Source of the DNA: Akkermansiaceae bacterium
GTDB lineage: Bacteria; Verrucomicrobiota; Verrucomicrobiia; Verrucomicrobiales; DEV007
DNA: 64,000 nucleotides
Reading direction: 5' to 3'
Assembly (NCBI GenBank): GCA_024233085.1
Contig: JACKQC010000015.1
Coordinates: 62,001 to 126,000 of the forward strand
A program made the position numbers and the translations under genes. The notes below the pieces were generated by a model, which was given only the letters and a program-made list of their open reading frames with translations, ran no database searches and was not told where the DNA came from. This document shows positions 35,814-45,100 of this stretch, piece by piece; the stretch's first letter is position 1; every line of letters starts with the position of its first letter.

Positions 35814-36341
35814 ATGCCGCCCGAGACCCCTAACGAAGACCTCGAGGATCGCATCCGCGACGCCATCGCCAACCCGAAGAACATGGGCGAGATGACGGAC
35901 GCCGACGCCGTCGGCACGGTCGGCAGCTCGAACTGCGGCGACATGGTGCGAATGTGGCTGAAATTCAAGGAAAAGGACGGGCGAAAAATCATCGACCGCG
36001 CGTCGTTTCAGAGTTTCGGCTGCCAGACGGCCATCGCCGTGGCCAGCGTGGCGACCGAGTTGCTGGCCGGCAAATCCGTCGAAGAGGCGCTCGCGCTGGA
36101 AGCCAGCGATTTGTCCAAACCGCTGGGCGCGCTGCCGCCGATGAAAATCCACTGCGGCCAGATGGTCGAAGGCGCGCTGCGCCAGGCGCTCGAGGCCGAC
36201 CGGACCGGCGAAAAAGGTCCCGAAACCGCCCCGACTCAACAGGGTACGGTCGATGACTCAACCCTGTTGGGTCGCCTCTCGAATCCGAATCCCGACGCGC
36301 CGAAAGGCGGCAAGCTCAAAATCGTCAAACTCGACTCCTGA
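35814..36341 (+). CDS. NifU/IscU-like Fe-S scaffold with translated palindromic tail
   Basis: 175 residues. The three scaffold cysteines are visible: C41 in GSSNCGDMV (with D43), C70 in SFGCQTAIA and C114 in KIHCGQMV. These are the IscU/NifU-N ligands that assemble [2Fe-2S] clusters. The last ~45 residues are not part of the fold: residues 141-154 are encoded by a palindromic element, followed by a basic tail. Gene order rhodanese-like, scaffold, SufT (15-bp gap) makes a compact Fe-S module, but no cysteine desulfurase or SufBCD is present in this window. Confidence 0.9.
   Translation: MPPETPNEDLEDRIRDAIANPKNMGEMTDADAVGTVGSSNCGDMVRMWLKFKEKDGRKIIDRASFQSFGCQTAIAVASVATELLAGKSVEEALALEASDLSKPLGALPPMKIHCGQMVEGALRQALEADRTGEKGPETAPTQQGTVDDSTLLGRLSNPNPDAPKGGKLKIVKLDS
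36235..36273. repeat. Palindromic element copy 7, inside the NifU-like gene
   Basis: Left arm CTCAACAGGGTACGGTC, spacer GAT, right arm GACTCAACCCTGTTGGGTC. Read in a different frame from the other genic copies, giving TQQGTVDDSTLLG. Confidence 0.9.
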
Positions 36342-36356
36342 ACCGATCCTTTTTTC

Positions 36357-36911
36357 ATGAAAACCCACCAAGAACTCGACCTGACCCGCGAGGTGGAAGC
36401 GATCCAGATTCCCAGCGGAAACCTGATCTCGCTGCCCGCCGGCACGAAGGTGATGATCACGCAGGCGCTCGGCGGCACCTACACCATCGCGACCCAGGCG
36501 GGCCTGGCGCGCATTTCGAAGGACAACGCCGACGCCCTCGGCATCGATCTGGAGGGCGAGCGAAACAAGAAATCCGCCGCCCAGGAGGCGCTGGAGGCGG
36601 GCGACCTCGAAAAGGCCGTCTGGGAACAGCTCAAGATGGTTTACGACCCGGAAATCCCCGTCAACATCGTCGATCTGGGCCTGGTCTACGATTGCCGGGT
36701 GCTGGAGGAGGACGGCGCGCAAAACGTGGAGGTGAAAATGACGCTCACCGCGCCCGGGTGCGGAATGGGGCCGACGATCGCGGCCGACGCGCAGTCGAAG
36801 ATCATGAGCCTGGAAGGCGTCAGCCACGCCCGGGTCGATCTGGTCTGGGACCCACCGTGGAATCAGGGGATGATTTCCGAGGAGGGGCGCATGAAGCTGG
36901 GGATGGTGTGA
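36357..36911 (+). CDS. sufT: Putative Fe-S cluster assembly protein SufT
   Basis: 184 residues. An N-terminal extension of about 85 residues (with ISLPAGTKVMITQALGGTYT) precedes a MIP18/DUF59 domain: VYDPEIPVNIVDLGLVYD (95-112), LTAPGCGMG with C135, and VWDPPWNQGMISEEGRMKLGM. The extension plus DUF59 distinguishes SufT from PaaD. SufT helps Fe-S protein maturation under high demand. It sits 15 bp downstream of the NifU-like scaffold gene, so the two are very likely co-transcribed; its leader is the pyrimidine-rich GATCCTTTTTTC. Confidence 0.93.
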   Translation: MKTHQELDLTREVEAIQIPSGNLISLPAGTKVMITQALGGTYTIATQAGLARISKDNADALGIDLEGERNKKSAAQEALEAGDLEKAVWEQLKMVYDPEIPVNIVDLGLVYDCRVLEEDGAQNVEVKMTLTAPGCGMGPTIAADAQSKIMSLEGVSHARVDLVWDPPWNQGMISEEGRMKLGMV

Positions 36912-37072
36912 ACCGAGCGGAAGCGGCGCGAATTTCGGCTTTGAAAGGGGGAAATGGGAAAAGTCGCAAAAAGCGATATTATGAGTTATTATTTTAACAA
37001 TTTCTGTTAATTTCTTGAATTTCTATAAAATGAATGGATACTGGACCTTAGAAACACGATCCCGTTCCATTC
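36912..37072 (+). promoter_or_regulatory. AT-rich promoter region with TTAACA/TGTTAA dyad
   Basis: This gap is far more AT-rich than its surroundings. It contains the perfect inverted repeat TTAACA-ATTTC-TGTTAA (36994-37010) and a -10-like TATAAA at 37024-37029. No good -35 hexamer was found. It probably drives the glycosyltransferase gene; the dyad overlaps where a -35 region would lie. Confidence 0.45.
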
Positions 37073-38299
37073 ATGCATTGTTTGTGGCTCACTCGAAAGT
37101 ATCCCCGTCCGGCGAACAGCGGTGAATTGATTTACTCGGAGGGCCTGGTTTCGGCGTTTGCCGAAGCCGGCGCGGAGGTGGTGGCGGTCGCCCACGACAA
37201 CGACGAGCATCCCGTCGCCAATCGGCCGGCCGAGGAGGAATATGTCGATCGGGATCGCGTGCGCTGGGTGCTGGGCGAGCCGAGACTGGGCGGGCGGCTG
37301 ATGAGCCTTTTCACCCGGTTGCCAAGCGATTCCTATCGCCTGATGAAGGGCGGGCCGAAGGACGATCTGGAGCGCTTGCTGGCGGACCGCGAATGGGACG
37401 TGGTGGTGGCCGATCACGCGGCGCTGGGATGGGCGCTGCCGCAGCTCAAGGCGGCCCGGCGCGAGGGGAGGTTTTCGCGGCTGGTATACGTGTCGCACAA
37501 TCACGAGGCGAAGATCCGCCGGGAAATCGCGGCCAATTCGTTCTCATCGCTCCCGAAGCGGATCGCCGCGCAGTGGGACGCGGAGAAATACGCGTGGCAG
37601 GAGAACGCGCTGTGCGCCGAGGCGGATCTGATCACGGCGATCACCGAGACGGAGCTGGCGGTGTATCGGGAGCAGTTTCCGGATCGCGAATACCTGTGTC
37701 TGACGCCGGGATATCGGGGACATCGGGATCCGGACCGCCAAATCACGGAGGAGACGCCGCGGCGGGTGCTGATGTGCGGATCGTTCGAGTGGATCGCGAA
37801 GCGGATCAATCTGGAGCGGTTTCTCGAGAACTCGGCGAAGACTTTCGCCGACATGGGGGTGGAGATGCAGATCGTGGGCAAGGCCGACGAGTCATTCCGG
37901 CGCGAAATGAAGGAGCGGTTTCCGGCCGTCGAGTTCACGGGCCGGGTGCCGGACGTGACGCCCTACCTGAAAGAGGCGAGATTCGGCCTCATCGTGGAGG
38001 AGTTTGGCGGAGGCTTCAAACTCAAGGCTCTGGAATACGTCTTCCACCGGCTGCCGCTGGCCGGGCTGAGGCACGCGGTGGATGGCATGCCGCTGGAAAG
38101 CCCCGACGACTACCTGCTGATGAACACCCTGCCGTCGCTGGCGCGCGAGATCGCGGCGGCCATCGACGATGTCGATCGGCTCAATCGCATGAGCCGGGTG
38201 AGCTACGAAAAGTGCGCCACGGCCTTCGAGTGGGAGGATCGCGGGCGGGCGCTGCATGACGCGGTGTCGGGGATCTTGCAATCGCCCCCCGCGCGGTGA
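37073..38299 (+). CDS. Glycosyltransferase (GT-B, GT4-like)
   Basis: 408 residues. The N-terminal MHCLWLTRKYPRPANSGELIYSEGL resembles the donor-independent start of GT4 enzymes (strand, then GG/SGE loop). The C-terminal Rossmann half has VLMCGSFEWIAKRINLERFL, MQIVGKAD, VEFTGRVPDVTPYLKEARFGLI and EEFGGGFKLKALEYVFHRLPL, the usual nucleotide-sugar-binding E..G..K..E pattern. No signal peptide or membrane helix. It probably builds a cell-envelope or exopolysaccharide glycan. First gene of a rightward run (GT, GH16, FucU, PVC cytochrome). Confidence 0.9.
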   Translation: MHCLWLTRKYPRPANSGELIYSEGLVSAFAEAGAEVVAVAHDNDEHPVANRPAEEEYVDRDRVRWVLGEPRLGGRLMSLFTRLPSDSYRLMKGGPKDDLERLLADREWDVVVADHAALGWALPQLKAARREGRFSRLVYVSHNHEAKIRREIAANSFSSLPKRIAAQWDAEKYAWQENALCAEADLITAITETELAVYREQFPDREYLCLTPGYRGHRDPDRQITEETPRRVLMCGSFEWIAKRINLERFLENSAKTFADMGVEMQIVGKADESFRREMKERFPAVEFTGRVPDVTPYLKEARFGLIVEEFGGGFKLKALEYVFHRLPLAGLRHAVDGMPLESPDDYLLMNTLPSLAREIAAAIDDVDRLNRMSRVSYEKCATAFEWEDRGRALHDAVSGILQSPPAR

Positions 38300-38315
38300 A
38301 GGCTGGAGCCGTCCC

Positions 38316-39107
38316 ATGAAATCCGGCGCGTTTTTCCCCCGTTTGGCCAAGGCGCTCGCCGCGGGCCTCTTCGCGCTGTGGGGCGCGGCGGCGTCGGGCC
38401 AGGAGCGCGAGGGCTGGCGGCTGACCTTTTCCGACGAGTTCGACAAGGACTTCCTCGATCTGCGCAAATGGGCGCCCCGCGATCCGTGGGGCGCGGAAAA
38501 AAACGGGGAACTCCAGGCTTACATTCCCAAGGCATACGAACTGGCGGACGGCGTCCTGCGCATCCGGGCCGACCGGGCGCGGGCCTTCTATGACGACAAG
38601 GTCCGGGACTACACCTCGGGGATTCTGATCACATCGGGAAAATTTTCGCAACGGTTCGGCCGCTTCGAGATTCGCTGCCGGGTGCCGAAGGGGCGCGGCT
38701 TGTGGCCGGCATTCTGGATGCTGCCCGAACCGCCGAGCTGGCCGCCCGAGATCGATGTGATGGAAATCCTCGGGCGCGAGCCGGATCGCGTTTACCTGAC
38801 CCATCACTGGCCCGATCCGAAAAACCCGGGCGAAAAGGCGATCTCGGACGCCGGCGAATGGCGGGGGCCGGATTTTTCGGCGGATTTCCACACCTTCGCC
38901 GTCGAGTGGGAGGCGGCGGAGATTCGCTGGTATGTCGACGACGTGGAGCGGCGTCGTTCCCGGAAAAACATCCCCCGGGTGCCGATGTTTCTGCTGGTCA
39001 ATCTCGCGCTGGGCGGCGACTGGGCGAAGGCGCCGGACGCGAGCACGCCCTTTCCCGCCTATTTCGACATCGACTGGGTGCGAGTCTGGGAAAAAACCGG
39101 TCCCTGA
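38316..39107 (+). CDS. GH16 family glycoside hydrolase (laminarinase/glucanase-like), secreted
   Basis: 263 residues from ATG 38316, the best start because it exposes a signal peptide (about 1-28) and has GGAG 8 bp upstream. The catalytic signature EIDVMEILG (E145, D147, E150) is the ExDxxE motif of GH16, with E145 nucleophile and E150 acid/base. LWPAFWMLP and TFAVEWEAAEIRWYVDD are other conserved blocks. Family substrates include beta-1,3-glucans, agar, carrageenan and mixed-linkage glucans; the motif without the extra methionine bulge features does not settle the substrate. Encoded 16 bp after the glycosyltransferase. Confidence 0.93.
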   Translation: MKSGAFFPRLAKALAAGLFALWGAAASGQEREGWRLTFSDEFDKDFLDLRKWAPRDPWGAEKNGELQAYIPKAYELADGVLRIRADRARAFYDDKVRDYTSGILITSGKFSQRFGRFEIRCRVPKGRGLWPAFWMLPEPPSWPPEIDVMEILGREPDRVYLTHHWPDPKNPGEKAISDAGEWRGPDFSADFHTFAVEWEAAEIRWYVDDVERRRSRKNIPRVPMFLLVNLALGGDWAKAPDASTPFPAYFDIDWVRVWEKTGP

Positions 39108-39172
39108 GTGGGCGACGGCCCGGCAACGCGGGCCTTGCCACCGCGCGGGCCATCCGGCAGGATGCGGCCACC

Positions 39173-39607
39173 ATGCTGAAAGGTATCTCCCCGCTGCTGT
39201 CCCCCGATCTGCTCGCCATCCTGTGCCGGATGGGCCACGGCGACACCCTGGTGCTCGCCGACGCGCATTTCCCCGGCCACTCGGTCAACGCGCTGACCCT
39301 CCGCGCCGACGGGCTGAAGATTCCCGACCTGCTCGACGCGATCCTGCCGCTCTTCGAGCTGGACGATTTCATCGAGGCGCCGGTCGCGATGATGGCGCCC
39401 GTGCCGGGAGACTCCGCCGATCCCGCCGTCGAAGCCGCCTATCGCGCCGCGATCGACCGCCACGCGCCGAAGACGCCGCCGATCGCGATGATCGAGCGCT
39501 TCGCCTTTTACGAGATGGCAAAGGGCGCCTTCGCCGTGGTGATGACGGGCGACACGTCGAAATACGGAAACATCCTGCTGACCAAAGGCGTCACGCCGTC
39601 CGTGTGA
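39173..39607 (+). CDS. fucU: RbsD/FucU-family mutarotase (L-fucose mutarotase-like)
   Basis: 144 residues from ATG 39173. MLKGISPLLSPDLLAIL, MGHGDTLVLADAHFPGHS (catalytic histidine in the GHGD and DAHFP motifs), and the C-terminal KYGNILLTKGV are diagnostic. FucU proteins interconvert alpha and beta anomers of fucose, and RbsD of ribose pyranose/furanose. The length and the Y-GN-LL ending fit FucU. Cytoplasmic. Lying between a GH16 gene (65-bp gap) and a PVC cytochrome gene, it supports intracellular handling of released sugars. Confidence 0.92.
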   Translation: MLKGISPLLSPDLLAILCRMGHGDTLVLADAHFPGHSVNALTLRADGLKIPDLLDAILPLFELDDFIEAPVAMMAPVPGDSADPAVEAAYRAAIDRHAPKTPPIAMIERFAFYEMAKGAFAVVMTGDTSKYGNILLTKGVTPSV

Positions 39608-39650
39608 CGGTCCGCTATTTTGCGAAAAAGAAAAAACCGGGACGACGCGC

Positions 39651-42035
39651 GTGAGATCCGCCCAAAATCATCCGAAACGGCGCCGGTTCGCGCTTGCGAC
39701 GGCCGTGTTCGCGATGCTGACGTCCGGAAACGCGCGGGCGGAAGATCCGCCGGAAACGCCGAAGTCCGCCATCGACGGTGTGACGATCCGGAGATTCGCC
39801 GGGTCGGACCTCATCAAGCATCCGACGGGCCTGGCCTTCACCCGCGACGGCAAGCTGCTGGCGGTCGAGTCGCACACCCATTTCCGGCCCGAGGACTACG
39901 AGGGACCGCCGGGCGACCGCATCCTGTGGCTGCGCGACACGGACGGCGACGGCGCGGCGGACGGGCGGGAGATTTTTTACGAGGGCGGCCTGGCGGCGAC
40001 GATGGACCTCGCGACGCATCCCGAGACCGGTGCGATCCACGTCGCGACGCGGAACGAAATCCTGCGCCTGTGGGACCGCGATGGAGACGGGCGGGCGGAC
40101 GCGGACGCGGTGGAGCGGCGGCTGGTGTTTCTCGAGACCGAGGCCGATTACCCGCACAACGGGCTGTCCGGCCTGTGCTTCGACGACGCGGGCGACCTGT
40201 TTTTCGGGATGGGTGAAAACTACGGCGCCGACTACACGCTGCGCGGGGCGGACGGCTCCGCGGTCTCCGGCGGAGGCGAGGGCGGAAACATCTGGCGCGT
40301 CACCCGCGAAGGAGGCGAGCTGAGGCGTTACGCAACGGGGTTCTGGAATCCCTTCGGCGTCTGCCACGCGCCGGGCGGGCATGTCTTCGCCACGGACAAC
40401 GACCCGAGTTCGCGTCCGCCGAGCCGGCTGCACGAGGTGATCGAGGGAGGCGATTACGGTTATCAGTATCGGTATGGCCGGAGCGGCTGGCATCCCTTCG
40501 TCGCGTGGAACGGCGAGCTGACCGGCACGCTGCCGATGTTGCACGGCGCGGGCGAGGCGCCCTGCGACGCGATTTTTTATCGCGGCAGCCTGCTGGTGGC
40601 GAGTTGGGCCGACCACCGGATCGAGTTTTACCCGCTTAGCTGGGAAGGGACGCATTTCGCGACCGAGCGCAAGATCCTCGTCCAGGGCGGCGTCGAGTTC
40701 CGGCCCGTTGCCTTCGCGATCGGGCCGGACGGGGCGCTTTACGTCAGCGATTGGGTGAAAAAAGACTACGCGCTCCACGGTCACGGCGCGGTGTGGCGGA
40801 TCGAGGGCTGGGAACCGGAGACGATCGATCTTTCGGCGGCGAAGCCGGTCGAAATGCCCGCCGTCGGGCCGGGCGCGCCGGTTTTCGAGTCGGGCGATCC
40901 CTGGATGATTTCGCGGGCCATCCGGGCGCTGGCGCGATCCAACAGGGTTGAGTCAGCGATCCAACCCTCTTTGGTCGAGTCGCTTGTCGAGCGCCGCTGC
41001 CTGCTGTTGGCGGCGCGACAGAAGGACCCGACGGACGCGGCGGGAACGGCGGGCGCCTTTCTCGAAGATGCCGATCCGGAGACGCGATTGCTGGCGCTCA
41101 AGTGGATCTGCGACCAAAAACTGGCCCGATACCGCGCCGAGGTCGAGGCGATCGCGGCCGATCCGCCGACGCCGACGCTTTTTCACGCCGCGGTGACGAC
41201 GCTGGCGCGGCTGGATGGCAAACCGGTCGACGACAAAGCGATCCAGCGGCTCATCGGCGCGCGGTTGCGGGCGAAAGACGCGTCGAGCGCGGTGAAACGG
41301 GCGGCTTTTCAGGTGTTGCCGAATCGGGAGAAATTTCTGGGCATCGGCGACCTGCGCGTGCTCCACGCGGGGGCGGGGGAGGACGAGGAACTCCGCGTCG
41401 GGATCATGCTCACGCTGCTGGCCCACGCGGACACGAAGGCGGCGAAGGCGTTCGCGGAAAAAGTCGCGGCGGCGCCGGAGACGACGGCGCGCGTGCGGCG
41501 GTTCGCGGAAGCGGTGGTGAATCGCGACCGGCCGATGCCGGTGAACCTGGAGGAAGTCGCCGCGCGGCCGCCGGTCGCGGACGTCGCGGCGTGGGAGACC
41601 TGGCTGGCGAAACAGCCGAAGCCGACAGACGCGGACGCGGACGGCGGACGGCTGGCCTTCCACCGCCACTGCGCGGTCTGCCACCGGGCGGAGGGGTTCG
41701 GGCGGCAGGGCGGGCCGGACCTGAGCACGATCGGTCAGCGCGGGCGCGCGCACATCCTGGCCTCGATTCTCGATCCGAGCGCCGAGATCGCGCCGCAATA
41801 CGAGCCGTGGCGGTTGATCCTCGCGGATGGCACGGAGCGGATCGGATTCCTCCTGCGGGAGGAGGGCGGAAATCATTTCTACGCCGGGATCGACGGCGAG
41901 GAATTCCAGATCTACAACCGCGACATCGTGACCCGGGCGCGGGTGCCGGTGTCGCTGATGCCGCCGGGCCTGACAAACCAGATGTCCGGCGAGGAATTGA
42001 GGGCGCTGCTGGCCTGGCTCGAGTCGCTCCGGTGA
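39651..42035 (+). CDS. PVC-type beta-propeller/HEAT/cytochrome c protein
   Basis: 794 residues from GTG 39651, signal peptide about 1-30. An N-terminal PQQ/NHL-like beta-propeller (about 40-385; GLAFTRDGKLLAVESHTH, GLCFDDAGDLFFGM, GPDGALYVSDW) is followed by HEAT-like helices (about 410-625) and a C-terminal haem domain with CAVCH (674-678). This is the 'PVC-type membrane-bound dehydrogenase plus cytochrome' design, presumed to oxidise a sugar or alcohol in the periplasm and pass electrons to its haem. Residues 430-442 are encoded by a palindromic element at the propeller/HEAT junction, a position likely to tolerate insertion. Confidence 0.9.
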   Translation: MRSAQNHPKRRRFALATAVFAMLTSGNARAEDPPETPKSAIDGVTIRRFAGSDLIKHPTGLAFTRDGKLLAVESHTHFRPEDYEGPPGDRILWLRDTDGDGAADGREIFYEGGLAATMDLATHPETGAIHVATRNEILRLWDRDGDGRADADAVERRLVFLETEADYPHNGLSGLCFDDAGDLFFGMGENYGADYTLRGADGSAVSGGGEGGNIWRVTREGGELRRYATGFWNPFGVCHAPGGHVFATDNDPSSRPPSRLHEVIEGGDYGYQYRYGRSGWHPFVAWNGELTGTLPMLHGAGEAPCDAIFYRGSLLVASWADHRIEFYPLSWEGTHFATERKILVQGGVEFRPVAFAIGPDGALYVSDWVKKDYALHGHGAVWRIEGWEPETIDLSAAKPVEMPAVGPGAPVFESGDPWMISRAIRALARSNRVESAIQPSLVESLVERRCLLLAARQKDPTDAAGTAGAFLEDADPETRLLALKWICDQKLARYRAEVEAIAADPPTPTLFHAAVTTLARLDGKPVDDKAIQRLIGARLRAKDASSAVKRAAFQVLPNREKFLGIGDLRVLHAGAGEDEELRVGIMLTLLAHADTKAAKAFAEKVAAAPETTARVRRFAEAVVNRDRPMPVNLEEVAARPPVADVAAWETWLAKQPKPTDADADGGRLAFHRHCAVCHRAEGFGRQGGPDLSTIGQRGRAHILASILDPSAEIAPQYEPWRLILADGTERIGFLLREEGGNHFYAGIDGEEFQIYNRDIVTRARVPVSLMPPGLTNQMSGEELRALLAWLESLR
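40938..40976. repeat. Palindromic element copy 8, inside the PVC cytochrome gene
   Basis: Left arm TCCAACAGGGTTGAGTC, spacer AGC, right arm GATCCAACCCTCTTTGGTC. Codon-aligned; encodes SNRVESAIQPSLV. Confidence 0.9.
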
Positions 42036-42049
42036 CCGGGGGCGCTCGA

Positions 42050-42088
42050 TCCAACAGGGTTGGGTCGGTGACCAGACCCTGTTGAATC
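42050..42088. repeat. Palindromic element copy 9, between convergent genes
   Basis: Left arm TCCAACAGGGTTGGGTC, spacer GGT, right arm GACCAGACCCTGTTGAATC. Fills the 69-bp gap between the PVC cytochrome gene (+) and the WD40-coiled-coil gene (-), where it might also act as a terminator hairpin. Confidence 0.92.
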
Positions 42089-42104
42089 GGAGGGGGAAAG
42101 CGGC

Positions 42105-45100
42105 TCAGGCTTCGCGTTTCGGAGCCATGCTGAGGTATTTCTGGCGCAGTTCCTCGATCTTCTTCTTCTGCGCGGCGACGGCGGCTTCGTAGGCGGCCTT
42201 TTCCTCGGCGGCTTTGCGGGCTTCGGCTTCCTTGGCGTCTTCGACTTTGGAGCGTTCGGCCACGACGGCGGGAGTTTCGGCGGCGACTTTGCTCGCCTCC
42301 ATCACCGTTTTTCGGGTGGCGTCGGCTTCCTGATAGGATTTCTGAATGACGCCGGAGAGTTGGTCGAGGCGGCCGCGGAGCGCGGTGAGTTCCTTTTCGA
42401 GTTCCTCGCGGGGCTTGGACGAGAGGGCGTCGGCGGCGGCGAGTTCGACGGGGTCGGGGGTGGTGCCGGCTTTTTCGGGGTCGTCGGCGGGCGCGGGGTT
42501 TTCTTCGCCGTTGGCGGTGGTTTTGACGATCTCCTCGTTCAGGTTGGCGACGGACTTGGCGGAGGCGAGTTGGAGGACGGCGTCGAGAACGCTGGTGGTT
42601 TTCTCGGTGAGGGCCTTGGTGCCGTCGGCGACGGTTTTCTGGGCGGTGGCGAGGGTTTTCTCGGCCTGGGCGAGGGATTCGGCGGCTTTCTTGTGATCTT
42701 CCTGTTTGGCGGTGAGGTCGACTTCCATGTCGTCGAGTTTGACCTCCATGTCGTCGAGTTCGGTCGATTCTTCGTGGACCTGAAGATTGACGGTGGCGGC
42801 CTGCCATTTTTTGGTGAGGTATTGGTTGTTGGCCAGTTCGGCCCTGGCGACGTCGAAGGCCTTTTTGGCGTCGGCTTCGGCTTTGGCGACGGCTTCGAGG
42901 GCCTTTTGCTGGGCTTCGGACTGTTTGGCGAGGGCGTCGGCTTGTTTGGCGGCCTCCTGGGAATCCTTCTGGGCGGCGGCGAGGGCGGTGCGGCTGTCGT
43001 TGAGGTTTTTGGAGACGTCGGCGTAGGCGGTGTTGGCTTTCTGGACTTCGCCGTCGGCGGCGGTCTTGGCGGTCTGGGCGGCTTTGAGCTTGGCGTCGGC
43101 GTCGGCGAAGCGCTTGGCGGCGGCGTCCATCTGGCCTTTGGCGCTGTTGAGGGCGGCGGTGGCTTTCTGGTGTTCGCCGGTTTTCTGGGCGAGCAGGGCT
43201 TTGGCCTTGGCCTGGGCGTCGGTGTGGGCCTTGGCTTTTTCGGCGAGGGGTTTGAGCGCGGCATCGGCGGCGGCGAGTTTTTTGCCGGCCTCGGTCTGGG
43301 CGGCCTGGGCGGCGGCGAGGGCCTGGTTGGCGCCGTTGACGGTGTTCTGGGCGGTGGCGACGGCCTGCTTGCGGGTGTTCAGGGTGCCATCGGCCTGTTT
43401 GGCGGCGTTGGTGGCGGTGGCGAGGGCCTGATTGGCGGCCTGGAGGGCCTGGTCAGCCTGTTGTTTGGCCTGGACGAGCGGGGCCGGGGGCTGGGCGCCG
43501 TTTTTCGAGGCTTCGGCGAGTTTCGCGGCGGCGGCTTTGGCGGCTTGATCGGCGGCGGTGGCTTTGCCCTGGGCGTCCTGCTGGGCTTTCTGGGCGGCGG
43601 CGAGGGCGTTCTGGGCGTCGGTTTGCGCTTTCTGCGCGGCGGCGAGGGCGGTGTTGGCGTCGGACTGGGCCTTTTGTTTCGGCGCGATCTGGGTGTCGGC
43701 CTGTTGCTTGGCCGCGGCGGCGGCTTTCTGGGCGTTGGTGGCGTCGGTCAGGGCCTTCTGGGTCGCGGGATCGAGGGGTTTTTCGGCTTCGGCTTTCGCG
43801 GACTGCACGGCGGCGGCGAGCTGGGCGACGACGGGTTCCTGTTTCTTGAACTCGGCCGTCCATTTGTCGGCGTCGGTTTTGGCGGTGGTCTGGACCGGGG
43901 TGGCCTTGGCGAGTTCGTCGTTGCGCTGCTTGGCGATGGCCTGTTTCTGGGCGAGGGCCTGCTGCGCCTGCTGCTGCTGGGTGGCGAGGGCCTTGATTTT
44001 GCCGTCGAGTTCGGCGGCCAATTTTTCCATGGCGGCCTTGCGGGCGGCGGATTCGGCGGCGTTTTTCTTGGCGGTGTCGAGCGCGGTGCGGGTTTCGACG
44101 GTCTTGGCGGAGGCGACCTTGATGCCTTCCTCGAGTTTGGGGAGGTTGGTGGTCAGCTCGGTGATGCGCTGCTGGGAGTAGGCGAGCTGGCGGTCGATGG
44201 TCGGGGGGTTGGCGTCGATGTCGGCGAGTTTGGCGCCGTCGTCCACATTCCAGACCGAGATCTTGCCGTTGTAATCGCCGGAGATGACGCGCTTGTTGTC
44301 CTCGCTGAAGGCGACGGACATGACGATGTCGTCGGAGGCGGTGATGGCGCGCTGCTGCTGGCCGTCGGCGGTCCAGATCTTGACGGTCTTGTCGCGGCCG
44401 CCGGTGACGAGCCGGCCGTCCGGGGCGAAATCGACGGACTCGGCGCCACCGGGGTGGGCGTTCCATTTTTTGACTTCCTTGCCTTCGGTCATTTCCCAGA
44501 GGATGACTTGGCCGTCCTCGGAGCAGGAGGCGAGGACGTTCGAGTCGGCGCGCCAGGCGAGGCCGGTGACGGGGCCGGTGTGGCCTTTGAGGGTGTAGAA
44601 TTCGTAGCCGGTGCCGCCTTCCCAGATGTAGAGATCGGCGTTTCGTCCGCCGGTGGCGAAAAGCACGCCGTCGGGGCTGTAGGCGGCGGTCAGCATCCAG
44701 TCGGGGTGTTTTTTGATCATGCTGGTCTGCTCGCCTTTGACGGTGTCCCAGAGCTTGATGTTCCGGCCGGGGCCGCCGAGGACGACCTGCTTGTGGTCGG
44801 GGGAAATGTCGGCGCCGAGGACGATGTCGAATTCCTTGCCGACTTCGATGACGCGCTCGCCGGTCTTGACGTCCCAGGCGACGACATTGCCGGCCTTGCC
44901 GCCTCGGCCGCCGCCGCAGATGAGCAGGGAGCCGTTGGCGCTGAAGGCGAGGGCCTGGGGAAAGCCCTCGGGGTAGGGCAGGACGCCGAGCAGCTCGAAG
45001 TCGGCGCTGTGGTAGAGGAGCACCTGTTTCTGGCCGCCGACGGCGAGAATGGGAGCCCATGGGCTGTGGGCCAGGGCGGTGATGGTGGTGGAACGCTCGG

